A stretch of 64,000 nt of DNA from Erythrophleum ivorense (lineage: Eukaryota; Streptophyta; Magnoliopsida; Fabales; Fabaceae), in the NCBI GenBank assembly GCA_026724425.1, contig JAIUCV010000229.1, positions 124,001 through 188,000 on the forward strand, in the 5' to 3' direction. How positions within the stretch are numbered: the first letter of the stretch is position 1; each line of letters opens with the position of its first letter. This document shows, one piece after another, positions 35,237 through 47,607 of the stretch. Under the pieces are notes generated by a model. That model was not told where the DNA came from and did no database searches. It saw only the letters and a list, made by a program, of their open reading frames with translations. A program made the position numbers and the translations under genes.

Positions 35237-38200
35237 ATCCCTATGAAACGTATCGTTTTTGTGCTTCTAAATTTGTTCTCCTCAAAACGGTTCGTTTTGC
35301 TGTCCAAAATGCGTGGTCCATTGAGTGTATATATTCTGCTTCATCTCTGAGCTGTTGGATGACATCAAAGGCTGGAAATTGCTACGGGAGAGACACTGGA
35401 GAGAAGCCTACGGGAGAAGATCCAAATCTAAACAAACTGTTGCTCTTCAACTTTTGATTTTATTAAACATAAAAATTAAAAATCTCATCGCATACTTAAG
35501 CTACCCAAAATACGAACTCAAGAAACATTAATAAATAATTACATGCGCCTCGATTAAAAAAATAATTAATATTTTTTAAATTTTATTGAAATAATATAAA
35601 CATTTTTATTTTTAAAATATACACAAAATTTTTAAAATAAAAAGTAACATTATATTTTAATTTAATTTTAAGTTTTTTAATTAAAATATCTTCTATTAAC
35701 TCAAATATATATTTTTACTTAAAAATTTAAAATTAGATTAAAATGTAAGTTAATATTTTGTTTCAAAAGAAATTTATATATTTTTTCAAAATAAAGAGAA
35801 ATTATATATAATTATAAAAAAATTAAAAAATATATAATTTATTCCAAAAAAAGAAAAAGTTGCCAAGGGTGGCGAACGAAGTTTTCTACTTTTAGTAATC
35901 ATGCTAAGCATTTTCTTCATATAAACATAGTTTCTGTTCTACGCTAGAATATTGCCGACATGATTAGGGTTGTAAGCTCTGACTTCTGACAAATGAGAAA
36001 GGTAAACAGAATCATCACTATCAACCAGCTGTAACTAAAAAAGTGAGTCGGAATTCCCTCTTTTTTTTTTTCTTCGTGAAATTTAGGTTATGAATTATTC
36101 GGTTACATTTAGCAGTTCCCTACCATTTCTCTCAGAACTACCGTTCAAATTATTGTTATTTTTTACAGTGATATAACAAGAATTTAAGTTGTATTAAATA
36201 TGTAAAGAAAAAGGAAATATAAAAAATAAGTTAAAAAATGAAACTCATATCTTTTATTTTTAAAAAATAATAATTTTATTAAGTAATAATTATAAGAATA
36301 TAATAAATATTATAAAAAATTATATTACAAATTATATCCCGGCAGATGAAACAAATAAACCCTAAGTAATGTTACTCTTGTTGTCATCATATCCAAAAAA
36401 AGTTTTTGGTAAATTTAGTTTACAAAAAAATCAAATCCACTATGAATAAACATACAAATAAGTATATTTTCTAATGAAATTTATTTTAATATATTTACAT
36501 ATTTATTCACAATTAATTTGATCTAATTATTTCTCATAATTTAAATCTACTTAAGAATTTTTCTCAACTCAAGTAATGAATATTATTAATTTTATTGCTC
36601 TTGTATTTTTGTTTTTCTTTCTCTCTTTTTTAAATCCTATTCGTGATCCATATAAAGTGGGTTGTCATAACTTCCAACAGCTTTAATTAATAATCAAAAG
36701 TAAAATGGCGTCTCACCCGCTTAGGCATGTGCAATTTTAGTCTTCTAAGCCAATCTCCTCAACAGAAAAGCATTATAATAAGCGAATCTTTGTTTCAAAG
36801 ACAATTAAGTAATCTATGTTTAGACTTGAATGGGATGTTGTCGCTTCTTGGAAGTTTGGTGAAGAAGTTCATTATCTCATCTTAACAGAAACTTAGACTG
36901 ATGGATGAAAATGACAGTTGAAACTCCGCTGTACCTTCTTCCCTCAATTTCTTTTATCCTATTCATACCTGATAATGCTGGCAACATCGACCAATTTCGT
37001 GTGATTAGAGGGATCCTATATTCAATTCAAACGTCCAGTTCTCTAAACTAATAGAATAGCCAATCCATGGGTGATAACATCAGAGATTTCTGAAATTCCA
37101 ATAGAAGTAAGAGTCTACCAATTGAAAATGAATATGCATATGTGCCACCTTTAACCAGAGATTTTCGAAGTTTGATGCCAAGATCTTTGTAATATACGTA
37201 TTATGTACAGTTATTTACCTAAGGAAGATTTCTATTGTAGTGTAGGAAGGGCAAGTTCTATCTTAACATCGTCCAATTTCTTCAAGCTCCAACCCTTATC
37301 CCGAAAAAACTGGTCTTTCCCATCTAGGTTAAAAAAAATCCCTAAGCAGAAAAATGCGGAGTATGAGATTTTATTATTATTATTTTAATGCTATGATGAA
37401 CATGTCTCTTGATGATCCAAGACTGTCCAAAGCAGACAAAGATCACAAAAGAACTTCACCAGCTAAGTGCAGCTCCTGTTCCTAACTCCAGATAAATTTC
37501 GCCCTGAAAACTAATAAATGGAGCGACAGCTAGAAAAGCATTGTCAATAGAGACATAATAGGTAATATATTCATATCATCCAGCAACTTTGGCACTATGT
37601 AGACTTCATAATTAGTCCTTCTCTCCCACTTCCCAGCCTTTCTTTCTCCCTTCCACAGAAGACAGAGCGAAGGAAAAAAAAGAAGGAAATGAAAAGAAAA
37701 ACTACCCCAAATCCCACTGATAGATCCATATCTATCGTACTTTTACCGCAACTCCTATAGACAAACAATTGTATTAGTGAAAATTAAGATAAGCTTTTAT
37801 AACCTAATTCATAACAAGTCGCTATAAGCAATGCTACTGGCACAATGTTATAGTCATAATGGGGCACAATTGCACCCACGGCTTCCTTCGACTTCGACTA
37901 AACCCAATTAAATATTTTCTAAGTTAGATAGAGCAAGTTTGCAGTTGTGCACATCGGTGGCTCCAATAGTTGTGTAAGAAGCATTGTTCAATTCACTAAT
38001 GCCACTGCTAACGAGAGCATGGCTTAGCACAGATTTCAGAAACACGATTCAACAAGACCTATCAGAATAGCTCAAAGATAAATCCTACGTGTCTTACGTT
38101 CCAACGCTAAGGCAAAGGATTAATTCTCCTGAAATGTATCCTTCCCGACCATAGCATGAGAACTTATATGTCATTAAATGACGTCATCGAGTCAGAAATG

Positions 38201-39850
38201 CTTAATCCTCCGCCCAAAAGAGAGAAACAAGCCTGACATGGTGCCATATCTGATTAATGACAACTGTAGTTAGCTGCAATATTGCAATCAGGCATTCCAC
38301 TTTGTCGTGCTTCATAGCCACTATTACATAAGAATTTTAGGCAATATTAGCCTTTACGATATTTCAAGCTTATTATTAAGGTATTGGCGCAAAAAGAAAA
38401 GAAAAAAAAAACTTATGCTGTATATGACCCGTCGGCTAGAGTAGGTCAATGAACAGAACAACATGGTTTTTCCAGTAATAAACAATAATTGAAAATTCAA
38501 TGCGCTTGTCTCATGAAACACAATTCACTAACAGATGAATCCGCTCGTTCAAAAGGAACCGAACAGGCTCCAAAATAAATGCCACATAAGTTAAGACCCA
38601 TCCGTATCTACAATCTATCTTCTGCCAGTACTCCAATCATACAAAACCAGCGAAATTCCCCCAAACTCACATTCTTGCTTGGATTTATAATTGTAAGTTG
38701 ACAAAGACAGAGACTCCTACCCCAGCGAGGTTTAACAAGAATTAAAACATTGGAAAGAAGGAATGAGCACTCAGATCAACAAATGTTTTCCTAACGTAAT
38801 CTACACAGTCCTTAGGTCACATATGAATAAAGGACCTCTGGTTTTTTACTCCCAACTTTTCCATGTATAGCACTTACTAATTGTGCCAGGGTAACCCGGA
38901 GTTACATATGGAACAAAATAACAGTAGAAATATGGATGCCAAAAATAATATATATTGTCTTCTTTTCATTCTCATGGTTCAAGGGAAGAGATCTCCCGTT
39001 GATATGTGGTTCTGAAATGTTCCTCATGATATTATTTCGAAGACAATATAAAACATTATTTCACTTATCAAAGTTACAAACATATGTCAGAGTTGCAGAA
39101 CTAGAAGACAATCAAGACCTCGCTATTCAAAGTACCAAACCTGCTCAACTCTTGGTCTAGAAATCTAAATTCTGAATTCTCAAAAAGGGGGAGGAAAACT
39201 CGGTTGTTCAAGAATTTATAAGAGAACTCCTCGTCTCCCCATCACCATTATCAGATAGGACTGAGATAGCTAGCAAATCTCCCTGTCATCAACGAAAAAC
39301 AAAATTGTCATGACTCATGAGCTTAACTTCGTCTGAGAGCAAAAATTATAGCTCAGTAGATAAAGCATCAACTTACAGTTCTACATGACATGTTTTATTA
39401 AATTCTTATGACAAAATCTAGTTCATGGACTAATCTCATTGGCCCTCAAGTCTTTAGATTTATCTCTGCAAATAACTTCCTAGACACTCACCAATCAGCA
39501 GCTTATTCCCATAATTCTATTTCTGTACGGACAATGCTATTTCCGCTGAGACAGGAAAATATTAAGGATCCCAACAACGACGATATCTCCCTTTACATTC
39601 CAGCGTAGAATGAGGATTCCTAAATTGAATCCTTAATCTCAACCCATATCCTCTAAATGTTCTCCGTGAATGAACTAAACACATTGGACATCTAGCTCCT
39701 ACCTAGAACTCTTAGGTTATGGGCATTAACATATTAAAAACGGGTATACAGCATCATCAAATTGTTGACCTCAGCGATGGTAGCACAGTATATTGCCAAA
39801 TATTGCTTTACCACTTGACTGTTTACATGGACAAAATGGCCCTGATCTAG
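35237..39850. other. Gene-poor region, partly of moderate GC
   Basis: 35240-35480 may belong to the repeat region interrupted by the MITE. 35530-36640 is AT-rich. 36650-39850 has unusually balanced composition for a long stretch without a recognised gene. It lies downstream of the minus-strand gene at 40303 and may hold its further exons and 3' UTR, or a non-coding transcript. No domain was recognised in any frame. Confidence 0.45.
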
Positions 39851-39879
39851 ATGATTTCATCGCAAAGCGCGAAGTATAA

Positions 39880-40303
39880 TCAGGTATTGAGAGAAAAAAG
39901 AAAGAAACCTTCGCTGGAAATGTTGGCATCGCAGGGAAGCTTGGAGACAAGGTAAGCGGAAGCAATCGCGCTATGTACGGGTTTAAAGGAGCTCAATTCT
40001 CTTCGCAGTAGCCTAAGCAAGGATTCAAAATGGACAACCTCATAACTATCATGAAGGTTAGATAAATTAAAACGATTATTTTATACTTCGAATTTGAAGC
40101 GGTAAGTATGAATCGCGAGCATCAGAAGGACTAGAGTACCTCAGAGGAGAAGGGTGGACAATGGGAGGGCGCGGAAGAGTGAAACTAGGGTTTCGGAGTG
40201 AACCAGCCAAAGAGGGCCTCCTTGGCGCCGAATTCGTCGAAGCTCTGCGGAAGGTGCGTGCAATCGTTCGTCTTCCGGCCATTGAAGCCATTGAAGCTGC
40301 CAT
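39880..40303 (-). CDS. Small predicted mitochondrial protein, NOXY2/NFD6-like family (3' end unresolved)
   Basis: Exon 1 (40303-40140) encodes MAASMASMAGRRTIARTFRR and a basic, Ser/Pro-rich stretch without acidic residues, typical of a mitochondrial targeting peptide. A GT-AG intron (40139-40013) joins in phase to exon 2 (40012-39909), which reads RLLRRELSSFKPVHSAIASA then YLVSKLP. The RREL...HSAIASA..VSKLP block is the conserved part of a family of short plant proteins related to NONRESPONDING TO OXYLIPINS 2 and NUCLEAR FUSION DEFECTIVE 6. Exon 2 ends at a candidate donor (GAAG|GTTTC). If it is not used, translation stops at 39882-39880 after EGFFLFSLNT, giving about 99 residues. If spliced, a further short exon lies downstream; relatives commonly have alternative 3' exons. 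Assignment rests on remembered family patterns. Confidence 0.6.
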
Positions 40304-40719
40304 TTTCTGTCTCCCTCTCTCCTCGAATCGGACCCTAAAACCTCTGTAAAACCCGCGTCCCCAAATTCGATTTCACCGATATTGCGGGCCTCTATGAGCA
40401 TTTACTTTGGCCCAAAAATAAGGGGCGTATACTGGACTGGGCCAACCCTGCACAACCTATCCTCTTACCCAAAGGATGGCCGTGTCTTCGTTAAACGGCC
40501 CACGACCTTGTGGTCAAAAATTAACAAATCTTTTCATTAATTTCGACACATTTAAATTGGAACTCAAATATTTTAGTTTTATAAACAATTTTAATACTAC
40601 AAAGTAAACATTCATTGGTATCAAGAAGTTTAGTACCATGGACTCCAAAGCTTCAAAAATTTGCCCTTGGACCAAAAGGAAAGGACAAAAAAAAAACTAA
40701 ACATTTCAAATTAAAAAAA

Positions 40720-42250
40720 ATGGCCTCTCCTTCAGACTTTCCATTGCTTTCTAAGGATAAATAAATTGCTCTTCTCCAACATGGTATTGAGAAAATCAAG
40801 AGTTGAGATCAAGATGATATATAAATTCATCGAGTTTGAAGAAGTATAGGGAAGAACTACTAAACGCTACAAATTTTAATGCAAATTCAATTGCTAAGGC
40901 CCACTTTTATATAGAAACTCAAAAGGGCTAGGGATCGGATGATGAAGGCTCTAGTAGCAAAGATGATGAGATGAGTGAAGCAAATGATGATAAGAAAGAT
41001 GAGCATGAGGAATCGTCTGAAAATGACCTAAATGAAGAGATTCATAGGAAGGAGTTTGTAATTGTTAAACATTATAAGGGGAAGGTTATAGTCCCAGAAT
41101 TCATTATTTTCTAGCCAAAAAAAAAGGAGAATAAGTTTCCCTTTTAAAAGATCTCTTATTGTTCAACTTCTTGGTCATATGATTAGGTTCAGAGTGCTCG
41201 AATCTTGTTTATAATAACTTTGGGTATGCAATAGTATTATCATTGTAGTATATTTCAAGAGCAATTTTTATGTTATCAAGTTTTCTAACTTTGATAGTGG
41301 TAATTTTGCTCTAGAGGGAAGACCTTGACTATTCTTTCATCATTACCTCATGGTAAAAGATTGGTGCCTAACTTTTGACCCAATGAAAGCTACAATTGAT
41401 AAGGTTCTAGTGTGGGTTCAACTTCCCAATCTCCCTTTGGAGTGTTATGATAAAAAAAATCCTTTAAAGGATGAGTAATTGCATTAGGAGAATGATCAAG
41501 GTGGACCTCACTACATTGAACCAAACTAAGGGGTGTTTTGGTGGAATATATGTAGAAGTTAATTTAACTAAGCTTTTGTTACCAATTTTCATGCCAAAAG
41601 GTTGGAGTTTGTAGTGGAATACAAAGGTCTTCATATGTTATACTTATCATGTGGCTTCTTCATTCATAATGAGAAAGAATGCCCAAAGAAGGCTAAAGTT
41701 ACAGATGATGCTTAATACGAAGCTAATGAGAGTGGCCTTAATAGTAATGGAGGTTCCTTTTTTAGTATTTAGATTATAGTCTAAAAGACACGTCGAAATC
41801 AAAAACCTATCATGGGAGGGACAAGAGAGAAGGGATGAACCAAGTTGGGAACTAACCAAACAAACTTGCCAAAAATAATAGGATTGAGATATGTTAATTT
41901 TCTCTTTGACAATATTAAAAAGGAAGTTTTGGCAATTAACATTACAAATAATAACGCAGCTAACACATCAAGTATTGTAAAGGAAAGATTCATGTTCTAG
42001 AAAAAGAGGCTAGCTAAAACACAGGCCTAGGGTGGTGTAATGCCCACTTAATGAACACATCAATAGCTTTATAATGTGTCTTCCGTAATGGGCTTGAATG
42101 GTGCAACTAAAGGAAAGCCACATGAAATAATTACAAGAGACCTTATTTTTACATTTGATTAGCTCATACCCAGCCATATTAACCAAGTTGAAGAATTGAA
42201 TAGAATGAATGCCACAAGGTTTATCTTAACCATTCCTTAGTTTTGAAGTA
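40720..42250 (+). pseudogene. LINE ORF1 remnant (DUF4283 and zinc knuckle)
   Basis: The frame begins near an ATG at 40720 (MASPSD...). At 41370-41450 it reads LTFDPMKATIDKVLVWVQLP then NLPLE, the RNA-binding-like block of plant LINE ORF1 (usually W.P.F.P...W.RLPNLPLE). At 41620-41690 GLHMLYLSCGFFIHNEKECP is the zinc knuckle with its first Cys lost. Acidic coding near 40940-41030 precedes these. Several in-frame stops are present. Confidence 0.8.
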
Positions 42251-42519
42251 AACTCGAAGAATGCCTAAAAGAAATATCCTTTAACTACTGAGGTCAAGCT
42301 TAAAAGGACTAAATTTTAAGTCAAATTTTTGGGCTTGAAAACACATGCCCACTTGACTCTAAATACATGGAGGAGACTTTATTATGCCCATTTGTCCAAA
42401 ATTCCTACCAATAACATGATAACGCCATGCAAAAGACTATACTTTAAAAATGAATAAGGACGAACATTTTGTATCCAAATGAATCTCCTCCCCTTTGTTT
42501 CTATTTTTATGGATAAAAA

Positions 42520-45500
42520 CTTTGAAGTGTGGAACTGTAAAGGTGCTAATAGAAAAGCTTTTAAAAAGAGTATGACCATGTTGGCTCAACTCTATCACAT
42601 TGATGTTTTGATATTGCTTTAAACTTATGTGAACTCTTCCTAAGCTTCATATACTTTTCGTCAGTTAGGCTTTAATGATGTAATTGTTATATCGCAGTTT
42701 CACTAGTGGCATTTGGGTGGATTAGAAGACTTATGTAGTAAACTTTTATGGTTATGAAATAAAATCCTCAATTTTGTCACCTATTAGTCTAGTATGTCGA
42801 CAAGGAAGATTAGCTCTTAACTATTGTTTATGGAAGCCCAAGGAAAAGCATGAGCACTCTTTTTTGGGACTAACTTTTTCTCACTTTTAAAAACTCCATA
42901 TCTATATCTTAGTTGTTATTATGTGATTTTAACAAAATCCATAGTGCTTGAAAAAAAATTGGGGGTGCTCTTACTAACATCAATAATTGTAATTTGTTTA
43001 AGTATCAAATTAATAGTTGTGACCTTATTGAAGCTTAATCACATGGCTATAAATTCACTTTGCATGGCCCACTTATCTCAAGCTATCAGAGGGTTTCAAA
43101 AAAACTTGATAGAGTACTCTATAATGAATCTCAGCACCTACAATTTCAAGATGCCTATGTGAAAATTTTGACTAATGTTAACTATTCAAACAACTATCCC
43201 CTCCTTCTTAACCTCTTAAGGGGAATAATGTTGTTGTGTAAAGGCCTTTTCACTTTGAGGTGGCTTGACTTACTCATGACAATGTCTATAACTTTATTGT
43301 CCAATATTGGTTGAAGGTTCTCTATGTAAAAGGCTTTCAATGCTGATAAATGACCTTAAGGATTGGAGTATAAATTTGTTTGCCATGTTATAAAAAGGAA
43401 AAGAATGTGATTTTGGTAAGACTTGATGGGATTCAATAGAAAATAAATTCAATTCCAACATCATTTTTAGCCCTCTTCAACTTGGAAAAAAAAAGTTGCA
43501 ATAAGAGCTTGATTTTATTCTTAGATAAGAGGAAGCTCTTTGGTTCCAAAAGGCCAAAACCAAGTGGATTAACAATGAAGATCATAATACTAAGTGCTAT
43601 CATTTGAAAACTATTACTAAATGAAGGAGGGATAAATTTCTTATACTTTGTAATGATAATGGAGATTAGGAAGATGATCTTGAAATTCTCAAATATATGG
43701 CTATTAAGTTTTATAAAAATCTTTTCATGAAGGATGACAGTGATTCACCCAATCCTTTTACTCATTCTAAAATTCTTTTAATTGAAGATAGAGTTCTTAT
43801 TAACTTGTTTGTCCTGTTACTGATAAGGAAGTCTAGGATGCAATGTTTTTTGTTGGAACCTTAAAAGCTCTTACTGAGGATGGCTTTTTGGCAATATTTT
43901 TTCATCATAATTGAGAAGTCATGGGGCTAGATGTTTTTCATTTTATCAAAAGGATTTTTATGCAAAGAGATGATATTCATAAAATTAATAACACTTTACT
44001 TGTGTTAATGCTTATAGTGGAAGCTCTTAAACAAATTGCTTAGTTAAAGTCTATCTTGCTTTGTAATAATCTTTATAAATGCATCCCTAAAATTATTGTG
44101 AATCACCTCAAGCTTTTAATTCCAAGACTCATCGCCCTTTTTAAAATAAGTCTTATCTAAAGTAGACATATTTAAGAGAATATTGTGATTAGCCATGAGC
44201 TAATACATACGATAAAAAGATTAAAAGGGAATTAGCCATAAATTTCAGCCATCATCTTGAATTTGTATCACAAGTATAAGAGCTAACTCTCTCTCATTCA
44301 AGCTTATCTTGCCAAATGTTAACTTGCTTTGCAAAATATAGTTCTCAACCTAACAAGCTTGAACTAATTTATGCATTGCTTCTTTGATTCTTTTAGCTTT
44401 AACCTATGTTATTGGCTCATCCAAAATATGCAGAGGATCTTTGAATGCTTGTCCACCATGATATGCATTAAAGTGTTGCTTTACCTTTGTTATATTATTA
44501 TGAAATGCATTTGGACAGTCTCAACTTAGGTCCTTTAGAATGGGGTGAAGATAAATAGTTTTCTTCCTTTAGAGGAATAAGGCAAAGGGGACCTTTTATC
44601 TTTATATAGTTTTATCTTATGCATGGAGAAATTAGCCCATGTTATTAATTATGTTGTCTTGTCTAATCAATAGAAGCCTATTAGAGTAGGTAGAGATAGG
44701 CCTCAAGTAACTCATACTTGCAAATAATCTGATTCTCTTTGGTAAAATTTTTAAGAATTAGATACAGTGTATAATGAAATGCCTCAATTTGTTTTGTGAT
44801 GTTTCTTGGCACAAGGTCAATGATGCAAAAATCAATATCTTACTTTCCTATAATGTGGCACTTATTTTAAAGGCTGAAATTGCTTAAATTTCAATATTTC
44901 AAGTTAATAATGATTTAGGGATATACTTAAGAGTATCTCTATCTTATAGTAAATCTAAGGCCAAGGGCTTTTAGTTTATTGTAAGTAAGGTGAAAAGGAG
45001 ACTTATTAAGTGGAAGGCGAATTGTCTTAGTATAGCTAAAAGAATTACTTTGACGAAATTAATGTTTAAAGTTATTCCCATTTATCTTATAATGGTTGTT
45101 AGAGTTCCGATAAACCTTTGTATGGAGTTAGAAAAGTTGCAAAGATGCTTTATTTAAAGGCATAATTGGACATTCACAAAACCCACCTGATAAGTTGGAT
45201 CAATTATACGAGCTGAAATCTAATTATGGTTTAAGCATTAAAAATTCATATGCTTTAAATGAAGCTTACTTGTTGAAACTAGGATGGAAATTACATTATG
45301 GCCAAAAAAAGTTTTAGTTTGATGTCTTGCTACATAGATACAATAAAGGTACTTAGGTTACTAGTTTCCCATGGACAAATAGGATGGCCTTTGCCTTTTG
45401 GCATGCGTTAGGCTCAATTTGGCACTATATAGGAAACTTTTCACATTACAATATTGGATATAGAGAAATTATAAAATTTTGGCCTGACTAATAGATTGAT

Positions 45501-46500
45501 GTGTCAACTTTATTATGTAACGCTACAACCCAACCTTTTGATATGATGATTGCTCATTATAAACTTGCAATGTGGTTAAATAACATAATGAATAAAAGTG
45601 GTCAAAGTTTCAACAACTGGCTTTGCCAAAGACTTGCTCAAAAATCTATGCCATTCCCCCCTAAAGGTTGATCTTAGGTTTGACACTTTGATCTAGAGTG
45701 GTGAACCCAATGATGCTTATACTATTCGATATGTTTACAAGCTTACAATAAGAGATAAACTTGAGAAACCAACTTCTTTTTGGAAGCTAGTATGGAGATG
45801 GCTCGAGCTAGAACAAATACACTACTTCTTATGGCTGGTGGAAAGAAATTATTTAACTATAAATAAATGAATAAATAAATAAATAAACAGACATGCTTGC
45901 AATGTTTTTGAAAACATTATAAGAGTATAGATATTTTGGTTCCACCAAATAAAAGATTTTCCCTTTATACCTACCTACTCACGAAGAGGCTTGCTATGAA
46001 CTTACAAGATGAGGCTTCCTTGATTGCTACGATACAGTGGCGTGTCACCGTCAACATCGATTGTTAGATGACATGGAAGGGGCAAAATGTTGCTATTTTC
46101 AATCTTGATAATCACGCCCTTATAGTTTCTACCAACAAGGTTTGTGCTTTTACAAACCTGATCATTAATTCGCGTGAAGGCTCTACTTGCATTATGCAGC
46201 AAACTCCTTTCCAGCATGATATCAAATGGTGGCCACTTGATGACAATTGGATTAAAGTTTATAATGATGGAACTAGTAAGGGAAACTCGTGTTGAGCAAA
46301 ATGTGAGGGCATTTTTAGGGACTCTAGTAGACATTAATTAAGGGATTTCTCTAATAATATTAGGTGGTGCTCATTATATCAGGGCGAGGCTTAGATTGCC
46401 TATATGAGTGTCATTTTAGTTTGGTAACTTGGTTTTCACGCAATTCACGTCAAACTAGATTCAACAAACTTGGTTTTAACATTAAATAATAATAATTTTT
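42520..46500 (+). pseudogene. LINE ORF2 remnant (endonuclease, RT, RNase H)
   Basis: Endonuclease: 42530-42630 reads VWNCKGANRKAFKKS then HIDVLILL followed by TAA at 42620, exactly where the family has the catalytic Glu of LLET. RT: 43920-44200 shows GLDVFHFIKR, LKSILLCNNLYKCIPKIIVN and a NIVISHELIHTIK block. The (Y/F)ADD catalytic box appears at 44717-44737 as LANNLILF, both Asp codons now reading AAT. 44970-45110 is the connection region (KVKRRLIKWKANCLSIAKRI). RNase H: 46245-46300 reads WIKVYNDGTSKGN with the first catalytic Asp kept. Frames change repeatedly. Confidence 0.85.
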
Positions 46501-46741
46501 TATAATGGAAATCCCAACTATCTGTTCTCTTATTAAAGACTTCTTAGCCAAAGACTAAACTATTAAAGTAACCCGTACCATTTGTGAAGCTAATAAATGT
46601 ACTAATCTCATAGCCAACCACAACTCCTCCCTCCATGAGTTAAGCCCTCCTTTTTTATTGTATGGGTACTTTTTTCTTCTATGGTTTTAGGTATTTTCTG
46701 GTTTGTTTGTTGGGCATTTTAGCCCCTTCCTATTAAACCTA

Positions 46742-46753
46742 AGAAAAAAAAAA
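46742..46753 (+). repeat. LINE 3' poly(A) tail
   Basis: A short A run directly after the ORF2 3' flank marks the 3' end of the LINE. Confidence 0.6.
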
Positions 46754-46755
46754 TT

Positions 46756-47607
46756 GCAACTCTTCTACTACTGTGCAAATGTTCGAGTTTGATATAAGAA
46801 ATTAAAATGTGATCTTTATGGGTAATGTATTGAAATGGAGTCGCACGTAGAGAATGACATGCAGAGGAAAATATATTCCCGTCTTCGGGTGCCTAGTCTT
46901 TTGATAAATATTCATAGATTCAAAATTTTTAAGGAGATAAAAAATTAATGAATTTTTTATTTTGTTTATTTCTTTATTTTGGATTTTTAACATATAGAGT
47001 AAATTAGTAATTTAATTCTTAAAATATTATTCTTTTTTCAATTTGATATTCTAAAAACAAAATCTCTCAATTTAGTCCATCAAAAATTATTTGTCTTTCA
47101 ATTTAATTTTTTAACAATAAAACCTCTCAATTTAATTTCTTTTTTTTTAATCAAAATAGTTTCTAAAAGAGAGTCACAAATATTTCTCAAATGAAACTAT
47201 TTTAATTGAAAAGGAAATGTTTGAAAATTTAAATTGTAAAATTTTATCTTTAAAGGACTAAATTAAGAAAAATGTAATCTTTCAAAAACTAAGTCATTTA
47301 CTCTAAAATATAAGTAAAACGTTGAACCAGATTAATGACCCGTAATTGTGTATAAATAAAATCTAAGATTTCTTGCAGTTCTGTAATTTGGATAAAACAG
47401 GAATACAGCCATTAATCAACAAGCAGTCTCTAGCACCAATATATTGAATGCTCTAAAAATGGAATTTACAGATGAAGTGAAACTCATTATCTTGGATGAT
47501 TGGTGTTATCTAAACACGCCCTATAAAACAAATATTTTTTTTAACAATTTAGGCATCATAAACCTCAAACTTTACAATTCAAGTTAATATTAGAATCAAC
47601 TACATAG
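46756..47607. other. AT-rich spacer between LINE and CA1Pase-like gene
   Basis: No gene seen. The last few hundred bases (47350-47607) probably include the 3' UTR of the minus-strand gene. Confidence 0.5.

Larger units (their letters stand above)
40630..46755 (+). mobile_element. Degenerate LINE (L1-type non-LTR retrotransposon)
   Basis: The plus strand shows all parts of a plant L1 in order: an ORF1 with a DUF4283-like region and a zinc knuckle, an endonuclease, a reverse transcriptase, and a C-terminal RNase H, ending in a short A tract (46742-46753). About 6.1 kb fits a full-length element. Every domain is broken by stops and frameshifts and key catalytic residues have changed. No target duplication was found next to the A tract; the 5' edge is approximate. 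Confidence 0.88.

Noticed and set aside
39345..39395. tRNA-like stretch ATAGCTCAGTAGATAAAGCATC
   Set aside because: It resembles a D-arm but no matching acceptor stem, anticodon arm or GGTTCGA-type T-arm could be found around it.
40076..40401. Alternative frames over the NOXY2/NFD6-like exon 1 (86-codon minus frame, 62-codon plus frame)
   Set aside because: Only the frame starting at 40303 joins in phase to the conserved exon 2.
46002..46334. 110-codon minus-strand frame in the LINE RNase H region
   Set aside because: Antisense to the recognisable RNase H motif of the LINE.
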